A stretch of DNA of 64,000 nucleotides from Streptomyces sp. T12 (GTDB lineage Bacteria > Actinomycetota > Actinomycetes > Streptomycetales > Streptomycetaceae): contig NZ_CP117866.1 of assembly GCF_028736035.1 (NCBI RefSeq), forward strand, positions 868,001 to 932,000. The letters are read 5' to 3'. Every line of letters starts with the position of its first letter. Positions within the stretch are counted from its first letter, which is position 1. Shown piece by piece: positions 15,921 to 24,772 of the stretch. The notes beneath the pieces are model-generated. The model had not been told where the DNA came from. It ran no database searches and saw only the letters and a list, made by a program, of their open reading frames with translations. Position numbers and translations under genes: made by a program.

Positions 15921-17264
15921 GTGCTGCGTGTCGCCGTCGTCGGTTCCGGCCCGAGCGGGTGCTACACCGCTCAGGGCCTCGTACAGCAGGATCCGGACGT
16001 GCTCGTCGACGTCCTGGACCGGCTGCCGTGCCCGTACGGCCTGGTGCGCTACGGGGTGGCGCCGGACCACGAGAAGATCAAGTCCCTCCAGAACAACCTG
16101 CGCACGGTCCTGGAGCACGAGCGGGTGCGCTTCCTCGGCGGCATCCAGGTCGGACCGGACGGGATGCCGATCGAGCGGCTCCGGGGCCTGTACCACGCGG
16201 TCGTGTACTGCGTGGGCGCCGCCACCGACCGGCACCTCGGGATTCCCGGCGAGGACCTGCCGGGCAGCTGGTCGGCGACGGAGTTCGTGTCCTGGTACAG
16301 CGCCCACCCGGACGCCGTCGACGACGGCTTCGTCCTCGGCGCGCGCTCGGCGGTGGTCATCGGCGTCGGGAACGTCGCGGTGGACGTCACGCGGATGCTG
16401 GCGCGGGGCACGGCCGAGCTGAGCCCCACCGACATGCCGCAGGCGGCGCTCACCGCCCTCGCCGCGAGCCGGGTGACGGACATCAGCATGGTGGGGCGGC
16501 GCGGCCCCTCGCAGGCCCGCTTCACCACCAAGGAGCTGCGGGAGCTGGGCACCCTGCCCGACACGGAAGTGACCGTGGATCCGGCAGAGCTGGCGCTGGA
16601 TCCGTCCTACGCCGACCCCGCCGGACTGCCCGCCCCGCAGCGCCGCAACGTGGAGGTGCTGCGCGGCTGGGCCGAGTCCCCCGCACAGGACGCCGGCCAC
16701 CACATCCGGCTGCGCTTCTTCCTGCGCCCCGTCGAACTCCTCGCCGACGAGGGGCGCGTGGGCGCGGTGCGCTTCGAGCGGACGGCGCCGGACGGACAGG
16801 GCGGTGTCACCGGCACGGGCCGGTACGTGGACATCGAGGCGCAACTGGTGCTGCGTTCGGTGGGCTATCGCGGCGTGCCGCTGGAGGGACTGCCGTTCGA
16901 CCCGGCGACCGGCACGGTGCCGCATCTCGCCGGCCGCGTGCTGCGCGAGGGCGCGGTGGCGCCGGGCGAGTACGTGGCGGGCTGGATCAAGCGGGGCCCG
17001 ACGGGGGTGATCGGCACCAACCGCCCGTGCGCGAAGGAGACGGTGACGTCACTGCTGGAGGACGCCTCCGTGCTCGTAGGGAAGGAACTGCCCGAGGACC
17101 CGCTCACGGCACTGCGCACCGAGGGCATCGAGCCGGTCGAGTGGGGAGGCTGGTGCGCCATCGAACGGGCGGAGGCGGAGCTTGGGGCTTCGCTGGGCAG
17201 GGGTGTGGTGAAGCTCCCCGACTGGCAGTCACTCATGACCGCCGCGCACGAGAGCGCCCCGTAG
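15921..17264 (+). CDS. FAD-dependent ferredoxin--NADP reductase, adrenodoxin-reductase type
   Basis: 447-residue flavoprotein of the FprA/adrenodoxin reductase family, which moves electrons between NADPH and ferredoxins, often for cytochrome P450s. The FAD Rossmann site is RVAVVGSGPSGCYTAQGL. DRLPCPYGLVRYGVAPDHEK is a family hallmark, GVGNVAVDVTRML the NADP(H) site, and YVAGWIKRGPTGVIGTNR the C-terminal FAD-binding segment. The start is GTG 15921: AAGGAG lies 8 nt upstream and the first strand begins at residue 2, while the frame-open ATG at 15849 would add 24 low-complexity residues. No P450 or ferredoxin is adjacent. Confidence 0.88.
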   Translation: MLRVAVVGSGPSGCYTAQGLVQQDPDVLVDVLDRLPCPYGLVRYGVAPDHEKIKSLQNNLRTVLEHERVRFLGGIQVGPDGMPIERLRGLYHAVVYCVGAATDRHLGIPGEDLPGSWSATEFVSWYSAHPDAVDDGFVLGARSAVVIGVGNVAVDVTRMLARGTAELSPTDMPQAALTALAASRVTDISMVGRRGPSQARFTTKELRELGTLPDTEVTVDPAELALDPSYADPAGLPAPQRRNVEVLRGWAESPAQDAGHHIRLRFFLRPVELLADEGRVGAVRFERTAPDGQGGVTGTGRYVDIEAQLVLRSVGYRGVPLEGLPFDPATGTVPHLAGRVLREGAVAPGEYVAGWIKRGPTGVIGTNRPCAKETVTSLLEDASVLVGKELPEDPLTALRTEGIEPVEWGGWCAIERAEAELGASLGRGVVKLPDWQSLMTAAHESAP

Positions 17265-17328
17265 CGAGAAACGCATCAGCAACACCCGCGAAATCAACAA
17301 TCTGTTCAAGGAGTCTACGGTCTCGCCC

Positions 17329-18717
17329 ATGACAGCAACCGCACCCGCGCACCCCGTCGACGAGATCCCGCCCAAACGCCAGTTGGCCGCCTTCGGCCTC
17401 CAACATGTACTCGCGATGTACGCGGGCGCGGTCGCCGTACCCCTGATCGTCGGCGGCGCGATGAAACTGTCCCCCGCCGATCTGGCGTACCTGATCACCG
17501 CCGACCTACTGGTGTGCGGCATCGCGACCCTCATCCAATGCATCGGCTTCTGGCGGTTCGGCGTACGGCTGCCGATCATGCAGGGCTGTACGTTCGCCGC
17601 CGTGTCGCCGATGGTGCTGATCGGGACGACGGGCGGCGGACTGCCCGCGATCTACGGCTCGGTGATCGTCGCGGGGCTCGCGATCGTGCTGCTGGCGCCG
17701 GTCTTCGGCAGGCTCCTGCGATTCTTCCCCCCGCTCGTCACGGGCACCGTGATCCTGATCATCGGCCTCTCGCTGCTGCCGGTCGCGGGCAACTGGGCGG
17801 CGGGCGGCGTCGGTTCACCCGACTTCGGGGAGCCGAAGAACCTCGCGCTGGCCGCGTTCGTGCTCGCGGTGGTGCTCGGCGTGCAGCGGTTCGCGCCGGT
17901 GTTCCTGAGCCGGATCGCCGTGCTGATCGGCATCGTGGTCGGGCTCGCGGTGGCGGTGCCGTTCGGGTTCACCGACTTCAGCGGGGTCGGGGACGCGGAC
18001 TGGGTGGGGATCAGCACGCCGTTCCACTTCGGGGCGCCCACCTTCGAGTTCTCGGCGATCGTGTCGATGCTGGTGGTGGCGCTGGTGACGATGACCGAGA
18101 CGACCGGTGACCTGATCGCGGTCGGTGAGATGACGGACCGCAAGGTGGAGCCGCGCTCCCTCTCGGACGGCCTGCGCGCCGACGGCCTGTCGACCGTGCT
18201 GGGCGGCATCTTCAACACCTTCCCGTACACGGCGTACGCGCAGAACGTGGGGCTCGTCGGCATGACCCGCGTGCGCAGCCGCTGGGTGGTCGCGACCGCG
18301 GGCGGCATTCTCGTACTGCTCGGCCTGCTGCCGAAGCTGGGCGCGGTGGTGGCGGCGATACCGGCGCCGGTGCTGGGCGGTGCGGGTCTGGTGATGTTCG
18401 GGACGGTGGCGGCGAGCGGCCTGAGGACCCTCGCCCAGGTGGACTTCAAGGGCAACAACAACCTGACGGTGGTGGCCGTTTCCGTGGCCATGGGTGTGCT
18501 GCCGGTCGGTGTGCCGACGGTCTACGCGAAGTTCCCGGACTGGTTCCAGACGGTGATGAACAGCGGGATCAGCGCGGGCTGCCTGACGGCGATCGTGCTG
18601 AACCTGCTCTTCAACCACCTGCCCACGAAGGCCGGTTCAAGCGCCGTCGACGCGGGCGGCCTGCCGGGCGGCGGCGTCGAGGAGACAGTCGAGAAGCCCC
18701 GGGAAGAGGCCGTCTAG
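17329..18717 (+). CDS. nucleobase:cation symporter-2 (NAT/NCS2) family purine/uracil-type permease
   Basis: 462-residue polytopic membrane transporter with about 12-14 segments. NAT hallmarks are present: the VTMTETTGDLIAVGEMT segment (TM8 Glu used for substrate binding) and the signature NTFPYTAYAQNVGLVGMTR. These point to proton-coupled uptake of uric acid, xanthine or another purine rather than of peptides or sugars. TACGGT (17316-17321) ends 7 nt before the ATG; the only AAGGAG is 15 nt away, too far to serve, so a leaderless mRNA is likely. Its last 81 bp overlap the ArsR gene tail to tail. Confidence 0.88.
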   Translation: MTATAPAHPVDEIPPKRQLAAFGLQHVLAMYAGAVAVPLIVGGAMKLSPADLAYLITADLLVCGIATLIQCIGFWRFGVRLPIMQGCTFAAVSPMVLIGTTGGGLPAIYGSVIVAGLAIVLLAPVFGRLLRFFPPLVTGTVILIIGLSLLPVAGNWAAGGVGSPDFGEPKNLALAAFVLAVVLGVQRFAPVFLSRIAVLIGIVVGLAVAVPFGFTDFSGVGDADWVGISTPFHFGAPTFEFSAIVSMLVVALVTMTETTGDLIAVGEMTDRKVEPRSLSDGLRADGLSTVLGGIFNTFPYTAYAQNVGLVGMTRVRSRWVVATAGGILVLLGLLPKLGAVVAAIPAPVLGGAGLVMFGTVAASGLRTLAQVDFKGNNNLTVVAVSVAMGVLPVGVPTVYAKFPDWFQTVMNSGISAGCLTAIVLNLLFNHLPTKAGSSAVDAGGLPGGGVEETVEKPREEAV

Positions 18718-18990
18718 GTCGTCCTTGCGCAGGCCGTTCATCTTGGCCGTGCCCCGGTAGACCTGCTGGAGCACACCGCTCTCGCGCAGCACCCGGAAGT
18801 GATGCGTGGTGGTGGACTTGGTCACGGGCAGGTCGAAGTGCGAACAGGAGAGCTCGTCGCCGACGGCGGCGAGCTCTCGCACGATCTGCAGCCGCATCGG
18901 GTCGGAGAGCGCGTGCAGCACGCCTTCCAGGCGGATCTCCTCGCGCGCGGGGTGCGGGAGGTCTCGGCTGCTGACAGCGGGGCTGGTCAC
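18637..18990 (-). CDS. ArsR/SmtB-type winged-helix regulator
   Basis: 117-residue regulator with a single HTH domain: LHALSDPMRLQIVRELA, then SCSHFDLPVTKSTTTHHFRV, then LRESGVLQQVYRGTAKMNGL. The recognition helix (KSTTTHHFRVLRE) matches ArsR family form, but the metal-binding cysteine pair of ArsR/SmtB is missing, so it probably senses something other than a metal, perhaps a small electrophile or redox state. It is transcribed divergently from the old yellow enzyme gene; two matching palindromes lie between them. Its last 27 codons lie antisense to the end of the permease gene. Confidence 0.85.
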   Translation of the reverse strand: MTSPAVSSRDLPHPAREEIRLEGVLHALSDPMRLQIVRELAAVGDELSCSHFDLPVTKSTTTHHFRVLRESGVLQQVYRGTAKMNGLRKDDLDGLFPGLLDCLLDAAARQAARVDGA

Positions 18991-19018
18991 GGCGGCTCCA
19001 CTTCACTCGACTTCCCTC

Positions 19019-19024
19019 ATTGTA
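19019..19024 (-). promoter_or_regulatory. -10 element of the arsR gene
   Basis: Read on the minus strand this is TACAAT, close to the ideal actinobacterial -10. TGTCAA lies 16 bp upstream as a weak -35. It abuts the first operator copy (19023-19038), so a protein bound there would also shut off arsR. Confidence 0.5.
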
Positions 19025-19076
19025 CGAGAACCCTCGTAGTTTGACACTTCCCGTACTACGATGCCTATCGTACGAG
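19023..19076. promoter_or_regulatory. paired ArsR operators and old-yellow-enzyme promoter
   Basis: Two perfect inverted repeats of identical build are present: TACGAG-AACC-CTCGTA (19023-19038) and TACGAT-GCCT-ATCGTA (19057-19072). Their centres are 34 bp apart, about three helical turns, and a further half site TACGAG follows at 19071. TTGACA (19041-19046) lies between them as a consensus -35, with TATCGT (19066-19071) as a possible -10 inside the second copy. The layout is what a dimeric repressor controlling both divergent genes would need. Confidence 0.7.
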
Positions 19077-19112
19077 TCGAACCGCTGGTCCCCGTGACGA
19101 ATGGAGTGAGCC

Positions 19113-20192
19113 GTGAGTGCGCTCTTCGAGACCTACACCCTGCGCGATGTGACGATCCCGAACCGGGTGTGGATGCCCCCGATGTGCCAGTACTCGGCCG
19201 CGCCGGAGGGCCCCGACATGGGCGCCCCCAACGACTGGCACTTCGCGCACTACGCGGCCCGCGCGGCCGGCGGCACGGGGCTGATCATCGTCGAGGCCAC
19301 GGGGGTCGGCCCCGAGGGCCGGATCTCCCCGTACGACCTGGGCATCTGGAACGACACCCAGGTCGAGGCATTCCGCCGGATCACGCGCTTCCTGGTGTCG
19401 CAGGGCACCGTGCCGGCGATCCAGCTGGCCCACGCCGGCCGCAAGGCGTCGACCGACCGGCCCTGGCGGGGCGGTGCCCCGGTGGGGCCGGACGCGCACG
19501 GGTGGCAGCCGGTGGCGCCGAGCCCGGTCGCGTTCGCCGACGGGCACCCGGTGCCGAGTGAGCTGACGGTCGCCGAGATCCAGGAGATCGTGGGTCAGTT
19601 CGCGGACGCCGCGCGCCGGGCCCTCGCGGCCGGCTTCGAGGTCGCCGAGATCCACGGCGCCCACGGCTATCTGATCAACGAGTTCCTCTCCCCGTACTCC
19701 AACCACCGCACCGACGAGTACGGCGGCTCGTACGAGAACCGCACCCGTTTCGCGCTCCAGGTCGTGGACGCCGTACGGGAGGTGTGGCCGCACGACAAGC
19801 CGCTGTTGTTCCGCATCTCGGCGACCGACTGGCTGGAGGAGGACGGCTGGACCGCCGACGACACGGTCCGCTTCGCCGCCGACCTCCAGGCCCACGGCAT
19901 CGACCTGCTCGACGTCTCCACCGGCGGCAACGCCTCCGCTGCCCGCATCCCCGTCGGTCCCGGCTACCAAGTGCCGTTCGCCGCGCGGGTGAAGGCCGAG
20001 ACCTCGCTGCCGGTCGCCGCGGTGGGGCTGATCACCGACGCCGAACAGGCCGAGAAGATCATCGCGAACGGCGAGGCGGACGCCGTCCTGCTCGGCCGCG
20101 AGCTGCTGCGCAGCCCGTCGTGGGCACGGCACGCGGCACGGGAGCTGGGCGGGGACGTGCACGTGCCGGACCAGTACCACCGGTCCGTCTGA
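19113..20192 (+). CDS. NADH:flavin oxidoreductase, old yellow enzyme family (YqjM-like)
   Basis: 359-residue FMN TIM-barrel ene-reductase. YqjM-class marks are all present: PPMCQYSA (redox-tuning Cys25 and Tyr27), QLAHAGRKAS (FMN Lys), EIHGAHGYLINEF (substrate-binding His pair) and SNHRTDEYGGSYENR. Such enzymes reduce activated C=C bonds of enals, enones, maleimides or nitro compounds with NADPH and serve in electrophile detoxification. The GTG at 19113 follows GGAGTGAG. Divergent expression with an ArsR regulator lacking metal cysteines suggests an electrophile- or redox-responsive switch; this is inference. Confidence 0.88.
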   Translation: MSALFETYTLRDVTIPNRVWMPPMCQYSAAPEGPDMGAPNDWHFAHYAARAAGGTGLIIVEATGVGPEGRISPYDLGIWNDTQVEAFRRITRFLVSQGTVPAIQLAHAGRKASTDRPWRGGAPVGPDAHGWQPVAPSPVAFADGHPVPSELTVAEIQEIVGQFADAARRALAAGFEVAEIHGAHGYLINEFLSPYSNHRTDEYGGSYENRTRFALQVVDAVREVWPHDKPLLFRISATDWLEEDGWTADDTVRFAADLQAHGIDLLDVSTGGNASAARIPVGPGYQVPFAARVKAETSLPVAAVGLITDAEQAEKIIANGEADAVLLGRELLRSPSWARHAARELGGDVHVPDQYHRSV

Positions 20193-20197
20193 GCACC

Positions 20198-23100
20198 TCA
20201 GCGAAGGTCGGCCGGCAGGTGCTGGAGCACGATGCGCTCCAGACTGGGCAGGGCTCGCTGGCCGGCCACCGCCAGCGCGATCGAGGCGGCGACGCCCGTC
20301 CAGGCGATCGGGCCGAGCGGGGTGCAGCCGAAGAGGTTGCTGAGGCCAGGGGTCTCGACCAGGACGAAGAGGACGGCTGCGGAGCCCAGGGCGGTGACGC
20401 GGACCAGTGGGCTGCCCCGGCGGTCCGCCAGCGTCTGGGCGAGCTGTGTGCCGACCACGGCGCACAGGGCCATCGTGGTGGAGCGGCGGGCGGTGCCCGG
20501 GGTGAAGCGGCCGAACAGCCAGGCGGACGTGGCGCCCAGCGTGGTGGTCAGGGCGCGGTGCCGGATCTTGCGGATGAGGGGGGCTCCGAGGAGTGAGGTG
20601 CCGAGGGGTTCGGTGCCTTCGGGGCCGGCCGGGGCAGGCTCACCACCGTCTGTGCTCGCGTGGCCCTGCTTCGCGTCCGGCGCCTCCGCCTCCGGCTCCT
20701 TCGGCGTCACCGCCACCGCCATGGCCGGGAACAGGTCCGTGAACAGGTTCACCAGCAGCATCTGGCGGGTGGACAGGGGCGACGCGCCCGACAGGAGGGT
20801 GCCGAGGAGGCCGAAGCCGACCTCGCCCGCGTTGCCGCCGATGAGCATGGCGATGGCGTCGGCGACGCTGTGCCACAGGGCGCGGCCCTCGGCCACGGCC
20901 TCGATGAGGACCGTGAGGTCGGCGTCGGTGAGGACGAGGTCGGCCGCGTTGCGGGCGGCCGCAGAGCCCCGGGCACTGATGCCGACGCCGATGTCGGCGG
21001 CGCGGATGGCCGCGGCGTCGTTGGCTCCGTCGCCGACCATGCCGACCACCCGGTCGGCGTCCCTGAGCGCCTCGATGACCTGGAGTTTCTGCTCGGGCGC
21101 GACCCGGGCCACGACACCCATGTCACGCAGCATCCGGGCGCGTTCCTCCCGGTCCGCGGACGCCAGCTCGTCGCCCGTGACCACACCGGTGTCCTCGGGC
21201 CAGCCCAGTTCCGCGGCGATCGCGCGGGCGGTCTGCGGGTGGTCGCCGGTCAGCATGACGGGTCGTACGCCCGCCTTGCGCAGGCCTTCGACGAGGGCCG
21301 TGGACGTCTCGCGCGGGACGTCGGCGAGGGCCAGCAGACCGGTGAACTCCAGCTCCTCCAGGGGCTGCTCCAGGACGTCCGCCGCCTCGTCCGCCGCGTC
21401 CAGGGGGCGCCGGGCCACCGCCAGGACGCGCAGTCCGTCGCCGGCCAGCTGCTGCGCCGTCTCCGAGGCCGACGACGGCAGGTCGGCGCAGGCGGGCAGC
21501 ACCGTCTCGGGGGCGCCCTTGACCACGAGGACGGGGGTGTCGTCCTCGGCCCGGCCGACGGCGGCGGCGTAACCGCGGCCGGCCTCGAAGGGCAGGCCCT
21601 CGGTCTGGGTCCACTCCGGGTCGTGGCCCGCGGCGTCGAGGACGGCCTCGTCGGTGGCGTGCACGGGCCGGTCGGAGCCGCCGTTGAGGTGCGGGCAGGC
21701 GCGGGCCGCGACGCGCAGGGTGGCATCGCCCTCGTCCGGCTTGCGGACCGTGCCGTCGGCGTCGGTCACGCGCACCAGGCGCAACCGGTTCTCGGTGAGG
21801 GTGCCGGTCTTGTCGAAGCAGATGGTGTCCATCCGGCCGAGCGCCTCCAGGGTGCGCGGTGCCCGGACGAGGACTCCACGGCGGCTCAGCCGGCGGGCGG
21901 CCGCGAGCTGCGCCACGGTCGCCACCAGCGGCAGCCCCTCGGGGACGGCGGCCACGGCCACCGCCACGCCGCCGCTCACCGACCGGCGGATCGGCGTGCC
22001 GCGCAGCAGCGACAGAGCGGTCACTCCGGCGCCGCCCGCCAGGGTCAACGGCAGGGCCTTGTCGGTGAGTTCCCGCAGCCTGGCCTGGACTCCGGCGGAC
22101 GGCGGCTTGCGGGAGGCGAGGGCCACGGCCCGGGCGGCCTCCGTCCGGTCCCCGGTGTCCACCACGACGGCCCGGGCCTGCCCGGCCACCACGGTCGTGC
22201 CCTCGAACACCATGCAGCGGCGGTCCGGCACGGCCGCGTCCGGCGTCGGGTCGGTCGCCTTGTCGGCGGCCAGGGACTCCCCGGTCAGCGCGGACTCGTC
22301 CACCTCCAGGCCGTCCTCCCACAGCAGACGGGCGTCGGCGGGCACCACATCGTCCGCCCGGAGCTCGATCAGGTCGCCCGGCCGGAGCTGGGCGGCGTCC
22401 ACGAGGTGCGGCTCGGGCTCGGGCTCCGGCTCCTCGGTCGTGACGCGTGCCTGCTGTTTCTGCTTCGCCACCAGCCCGGACAGCGCCCGCTCGGCCCGCA
22501 TCCGCTGGACGCCGCCGACCAGCGCGTTCAGATCGAGCGCGCCGATGACCAGCAGGGCGTCCACGACGGAGCCGAGGATCGCCTCGGCGGCCGAGCCGAC
22601 GGCCAGCACCGGGGTGAGGGGGTCGTCGAGTTCGCCGCGTACGGCCCGGGCGAGCCGCAGCGGCCCGCTCACCGGCGCGAACACGCGCTGCCGGCCCATC
22701 GTGCGGACCGTCTTGCGCACGCGGCCGGTGGCCTGCTCGGCCACGGTCTGTTCGGGGCCCTGTTCGTGTTCCAGCCGGTCCCGGACCTCGGTGTGCTCCA
22801 GTTCGTGCCAGGCCACGCGCGGACGCGGGTGCGGGGCGCGGGCGACCGCCACCCCGAGGGCGCTGCGCACGCCGGTCAGCAGGGCCCAGGCCGCGCTCAC
22901 GTCGACCGGCGTGTGCCGCAGCCCGGGCCAGGGCGTGGGACGCCCGCGCCGGGACTTGCCGATGGCCACCAGCAGCCCGGACAGGGCGGCACCGGACCGG
23001 GCCAGGGTCTGCGACCTGCTGCCGACGCCGCGCGCGGCCGGTGCCGCCCGCAGCAGCCGCCACACATCGGCCAGACCGTGCAGGGCGAGTACGTCCGCGC

Positions 23101-24562
23101 CCCAGATGACGGCCCCGTCCCGGTCGGTGAGGGCGACGGCCACGTCACCGGCGAGCAGCCCGGCGAGTACGTCCTCGTCGTCCGGCCCCGGCCGGGCGAC
23201 CGTGACGACGACGCCGTGGTCCTCGCCGCGCAACCCGCTCACCACATCGCTCAGCGACCGCTCGTCGCGCACCACCTGGTCGGCGAGGCTCGTGAAATCG
23301 GCCAGGGCGGGGTCGTCCACCATCACGACCCGCAGGCCCGCGCGCCGCGCCGCGTCCAGCACCTCCTCCGTCCACGGGTCCGCGCCCGCGCCGGGAGTGC
23401 GCAGCGCGCTCGGATGCAGGACGACCGTGTCGGCCATCTCCAACTGCCGCAGCCGTTCGGTGTCGCGCACCAGGACGCCCGTGCGGGACAGCGCGGAGCT
23501 CAGTACGGCGTGGAAGGCGGCGGGTCCATAGCGCGCGGCCTTGGGAGAGCCCGCGAGCACTGCTTCCGCCGCCTCGGTGCCGTCGTGCTTGACCAGCAGC
23601 GTGGCCAGCGCGCCCACCAGGCTGCCGGTCTCGGCGTGCGCGGCGTACTCCTGGGCCGGGGAGGTGCGCAGCGGCGGGCGTGCGCGGTCATCCCCGGCCA
23701 CGCTGCCCCGCTCCGGCACACAGACCTCGTCGTGGACCCTGTCGAACGCGGCCACCCGGGCCACCGTCTCCGCCAGCTGGAGCGCGCGCAGCGCTCCGTC
23801 GAGCAGCAGGGCGGTCGGGGTCCGGCCGACACCGTGGGCGGCCGCGTTCGCGGCGGCCAGCAGCATGTCCATGCGGGAGCGGCCGATCCTGGCGCGCAGC
23901 CAGCCGCGGAAGCGCGGGTTCTCCCGCGCCAGCGTCACCAGCGCGGTCACCGCCCGCGGTGAGGACGGCAGGCGCAGGCCGTATCCGATGAACGCGGTCG
24001 CGATGCCGATCCCGTCGGCGGCGAGCGTCGCGGCGGCGGCCCGTACTCCGGCGGGGTCGGCCGGGTGCACGATGTCGTCCACCGCCTCGTCCATCTGGGC
24101 CAGACCGTGCCGGGCCGCGATCTCGGACGCCTTCTCCACCACGCGATCGCTGACCGCGTCCTCGACGGCGGTCACCACCAGCCTTTGCAGTCCGCCGTCC
24201 CAGTACGCGAGGGCCACGTCGGGCCGCTCCGCCAGCGCCGCCGCGACCCGGTGCGCCGCGCGCTCCGTCCCGCCCGCCCGCCGTACGCGCTCCGGCGCCT
24301 CGGGCCGCAGCGCGAGGTGGGTCCGGGTGCCGGACCGCCAGGGGTGCGGGCGGCCGGGCAGCGTGTCGCGGGCGACCCGTGCGACGCGCGCCGCGGAGTC
24401 GGCGCCCCGTACGCCGGCCCGGGCGGTCCCTGCCACGGCCCCCGCTGCGGCTCCCACCGCGGGAGCGGCGCCCCTGGCGAGCAGCCGGGGCCCGGCCGCG
24501 ACCAGTCCGGCCGCGGCGGCCGCCGGACGTGTGACTGTGCGTGTGAGGAGTCCCAGAACCAT
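20198..24562 (-). CDS. CtpI-like cation-translocating P-type ATPase with a pseudo-ATPase N-terminal half
   Basis: 1454-residue membrane pump, roughly twice the length of a usual P-type ATPase and close to mycobacterial CtpI. The C-terminal half is complete: TGES (about 760), PEGLP (874-878), DKTGTLT with phospho-acceptor Asp917, KGAPE (1015), MLTGD (1103) and GDGANDA (1177-1183). The PEGLP motif fits Ca/Mg-type pumps rather than CPx heavy-metal pumps. Residues about 360-510 repeat the same order in decayed form: MADTVVLHPSAL in place of MDTICFDKTGTL (Asp replaced by His383), RAGLRVVMVDD for KAGVRPVMLTGD, and an AGDVAVAL stretch for AADIGVGI. So the N-terminal half looks like a catalytically dead partner. 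The ion is unknown. The gene stands alone, 5 bp from the convergent OYE stop. Confidence 0.82.
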   Translation of the reverse strand: MVLGLLTRTVTRPAAAAAGLVAAGPRLLARGAAPAVGAAAGAVAGTARAGVRGADSAARVARVARDTLPGRPHPWRSGTRTHLALRPEAPERVRRAGGTERAAHRVAAALAERPDVALAYWDGGLQRLVVTAVEDAVSDRVVEKASEIAARHGLAQMDEAVDDIVHPADPAGVRAAAATLAADGIGIATAFIGYGLRLPSSPRAVTALVTLARENPRFRGWLRARIGRSRMDMLLAAANAAAHGVGRTPTALLLDGALRALQLAETVARVAAFDRVHDEVCVPERGSVAGDDRARPPLRTSPAQEYAAHAETGSLVGALATLLVKHDGTEAAEAVLAGSPKAARYGPAAFHAVLSSALSRTGVLVRDTERLRQLEMADTVVLHPSALRTPGAGADPWTEEVLDAARRAGLRVVMVDDPALADFTSLADQVVRDERSLSDVVSGLRGEDHGVVVTVARPGPDDEDVLAGLLAGDVAVALTDRDGAVIWGADVLALHGLADVWRLLRAAPAARGVGSRSQTLARSGAALSGLLVAIGKSRRGRPTPWPGLRHTPVDVSAAWALLTGVRSALGVAVARAPHPRPRVAWHELEHTEVRDRLEHEQGPEQTVAEQATGRVRKTVRTMGRQRVFAPVSGPLRLARAVRGELDDPLTPVLAVGSAAEAILGSVVDALLVIGALDLNALVGGVQRMRAERALSGLVAKQKQQARVTTEEPEPEPEPHLVDAAQLRPGDLIELRADDVVPADARLLWEDGLEVDESALTGESLAADKATDPTPDAAVPDRRCMVFEGTTVVAGQARAVVVDTGDRTEAARAVALASRKPPSAGVQARLRELTDKALPLTLAGGAGVTALSLLRGTPIRRSVSGGVAVAVAAVPEGLPLVATVAQLAAARRLSRRGVLVRAPRTLEALGRMDTICFDKTGTLTENRLRLVRVTDADGTVRKPDEGDATLRVAARACPHLNGGSDRPVHATDEAVLDAAGHDPEWTQTEGLPFEAGRGYAAAVGRAEDDTPVLVVKGAPETVLPACADLPSSASETAQQLAGDGLRVLAVARRPLDAADEAADVLEQPLEELEFTGLLALADVPRETSTALVEGLRKAGVRPVMLTGDHPQTARAIAAELGWPEDTGVVTGDELASADREERARMLRDMGVVARVAPEQKLQVIEALRDADRVVGMVGDGANDAAAIRAADIGVGISARGSAAARNAADLVLTDADLTVLIEAVAEGRALWHSVADAIAMLIGGNAGEVGFGLLGTLLSGASPLSTRQMLLVNLFTDLFPAMAVAVTPKEPEAEAPDAKQGHASTDGGEPAPAGPEGTEPLGTSLLGAPLIRKIRHRALTTTLGATSAWLFGRFTPGTARRSTTMALCAVVGTQLAQTLADRRGSPLVRVTALGSAAVLFVLVETPGLSNLFGCTPLGPIAWTGVAASIALAVAGQRALPSLERIVLQHLPADLR

Positions 24563-24725
24563 CGCTCGCCCTCAGCCGGTCGTGCTGTGACATCGCCTTT
24601 CGTGGGGCCCGGGTTCCCGCAAAACGGCATGTCATCCGCCTACCGGCGCCCCGGCACACCCTGCCGGGCCGTCCGCGGCGCAGGCTGAGCGCGTGGGCTG
24701 AGCGCGTGGGGCGGGCGGACCGCTG
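24563..24725. other. spacer between ATPase gene and esterase terminator
   Basis: This short stretch carries the unmarked ATPase promoter region and no gene that can be supported. No clear -35/-10 pair was identified on the minus strand. Confidence 0.4.
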
Positions 24726-24757
24726 GGGGGGCCGGAGGCTCTTGCCCCCGGCCCCCC
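24726..24757 (-). terminator. hairpin terminator of the esterase/GH62 operon
   Basis: GGGGGGCCGG (24726-24735) and CCGGCCCCCC (24748-24757) form a perfect 10-bp stem with a 12-nt loop. It begins 16 bp beyond the esterase stop codon on the minus strand. Confidence 0.65.
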
Positions 24758-24772
24758 TGCGGTGCGCAAAGG

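Noticed and set aside
20660..23962. 1100-residue open frame antisense to the P-type ATPase
   Set aside because: High GC keeps the complementary frame open; sequence is low-complexity Gly/Arg/Val with no domain, while the opposite strand encodes complete P-type ATPase motifs.
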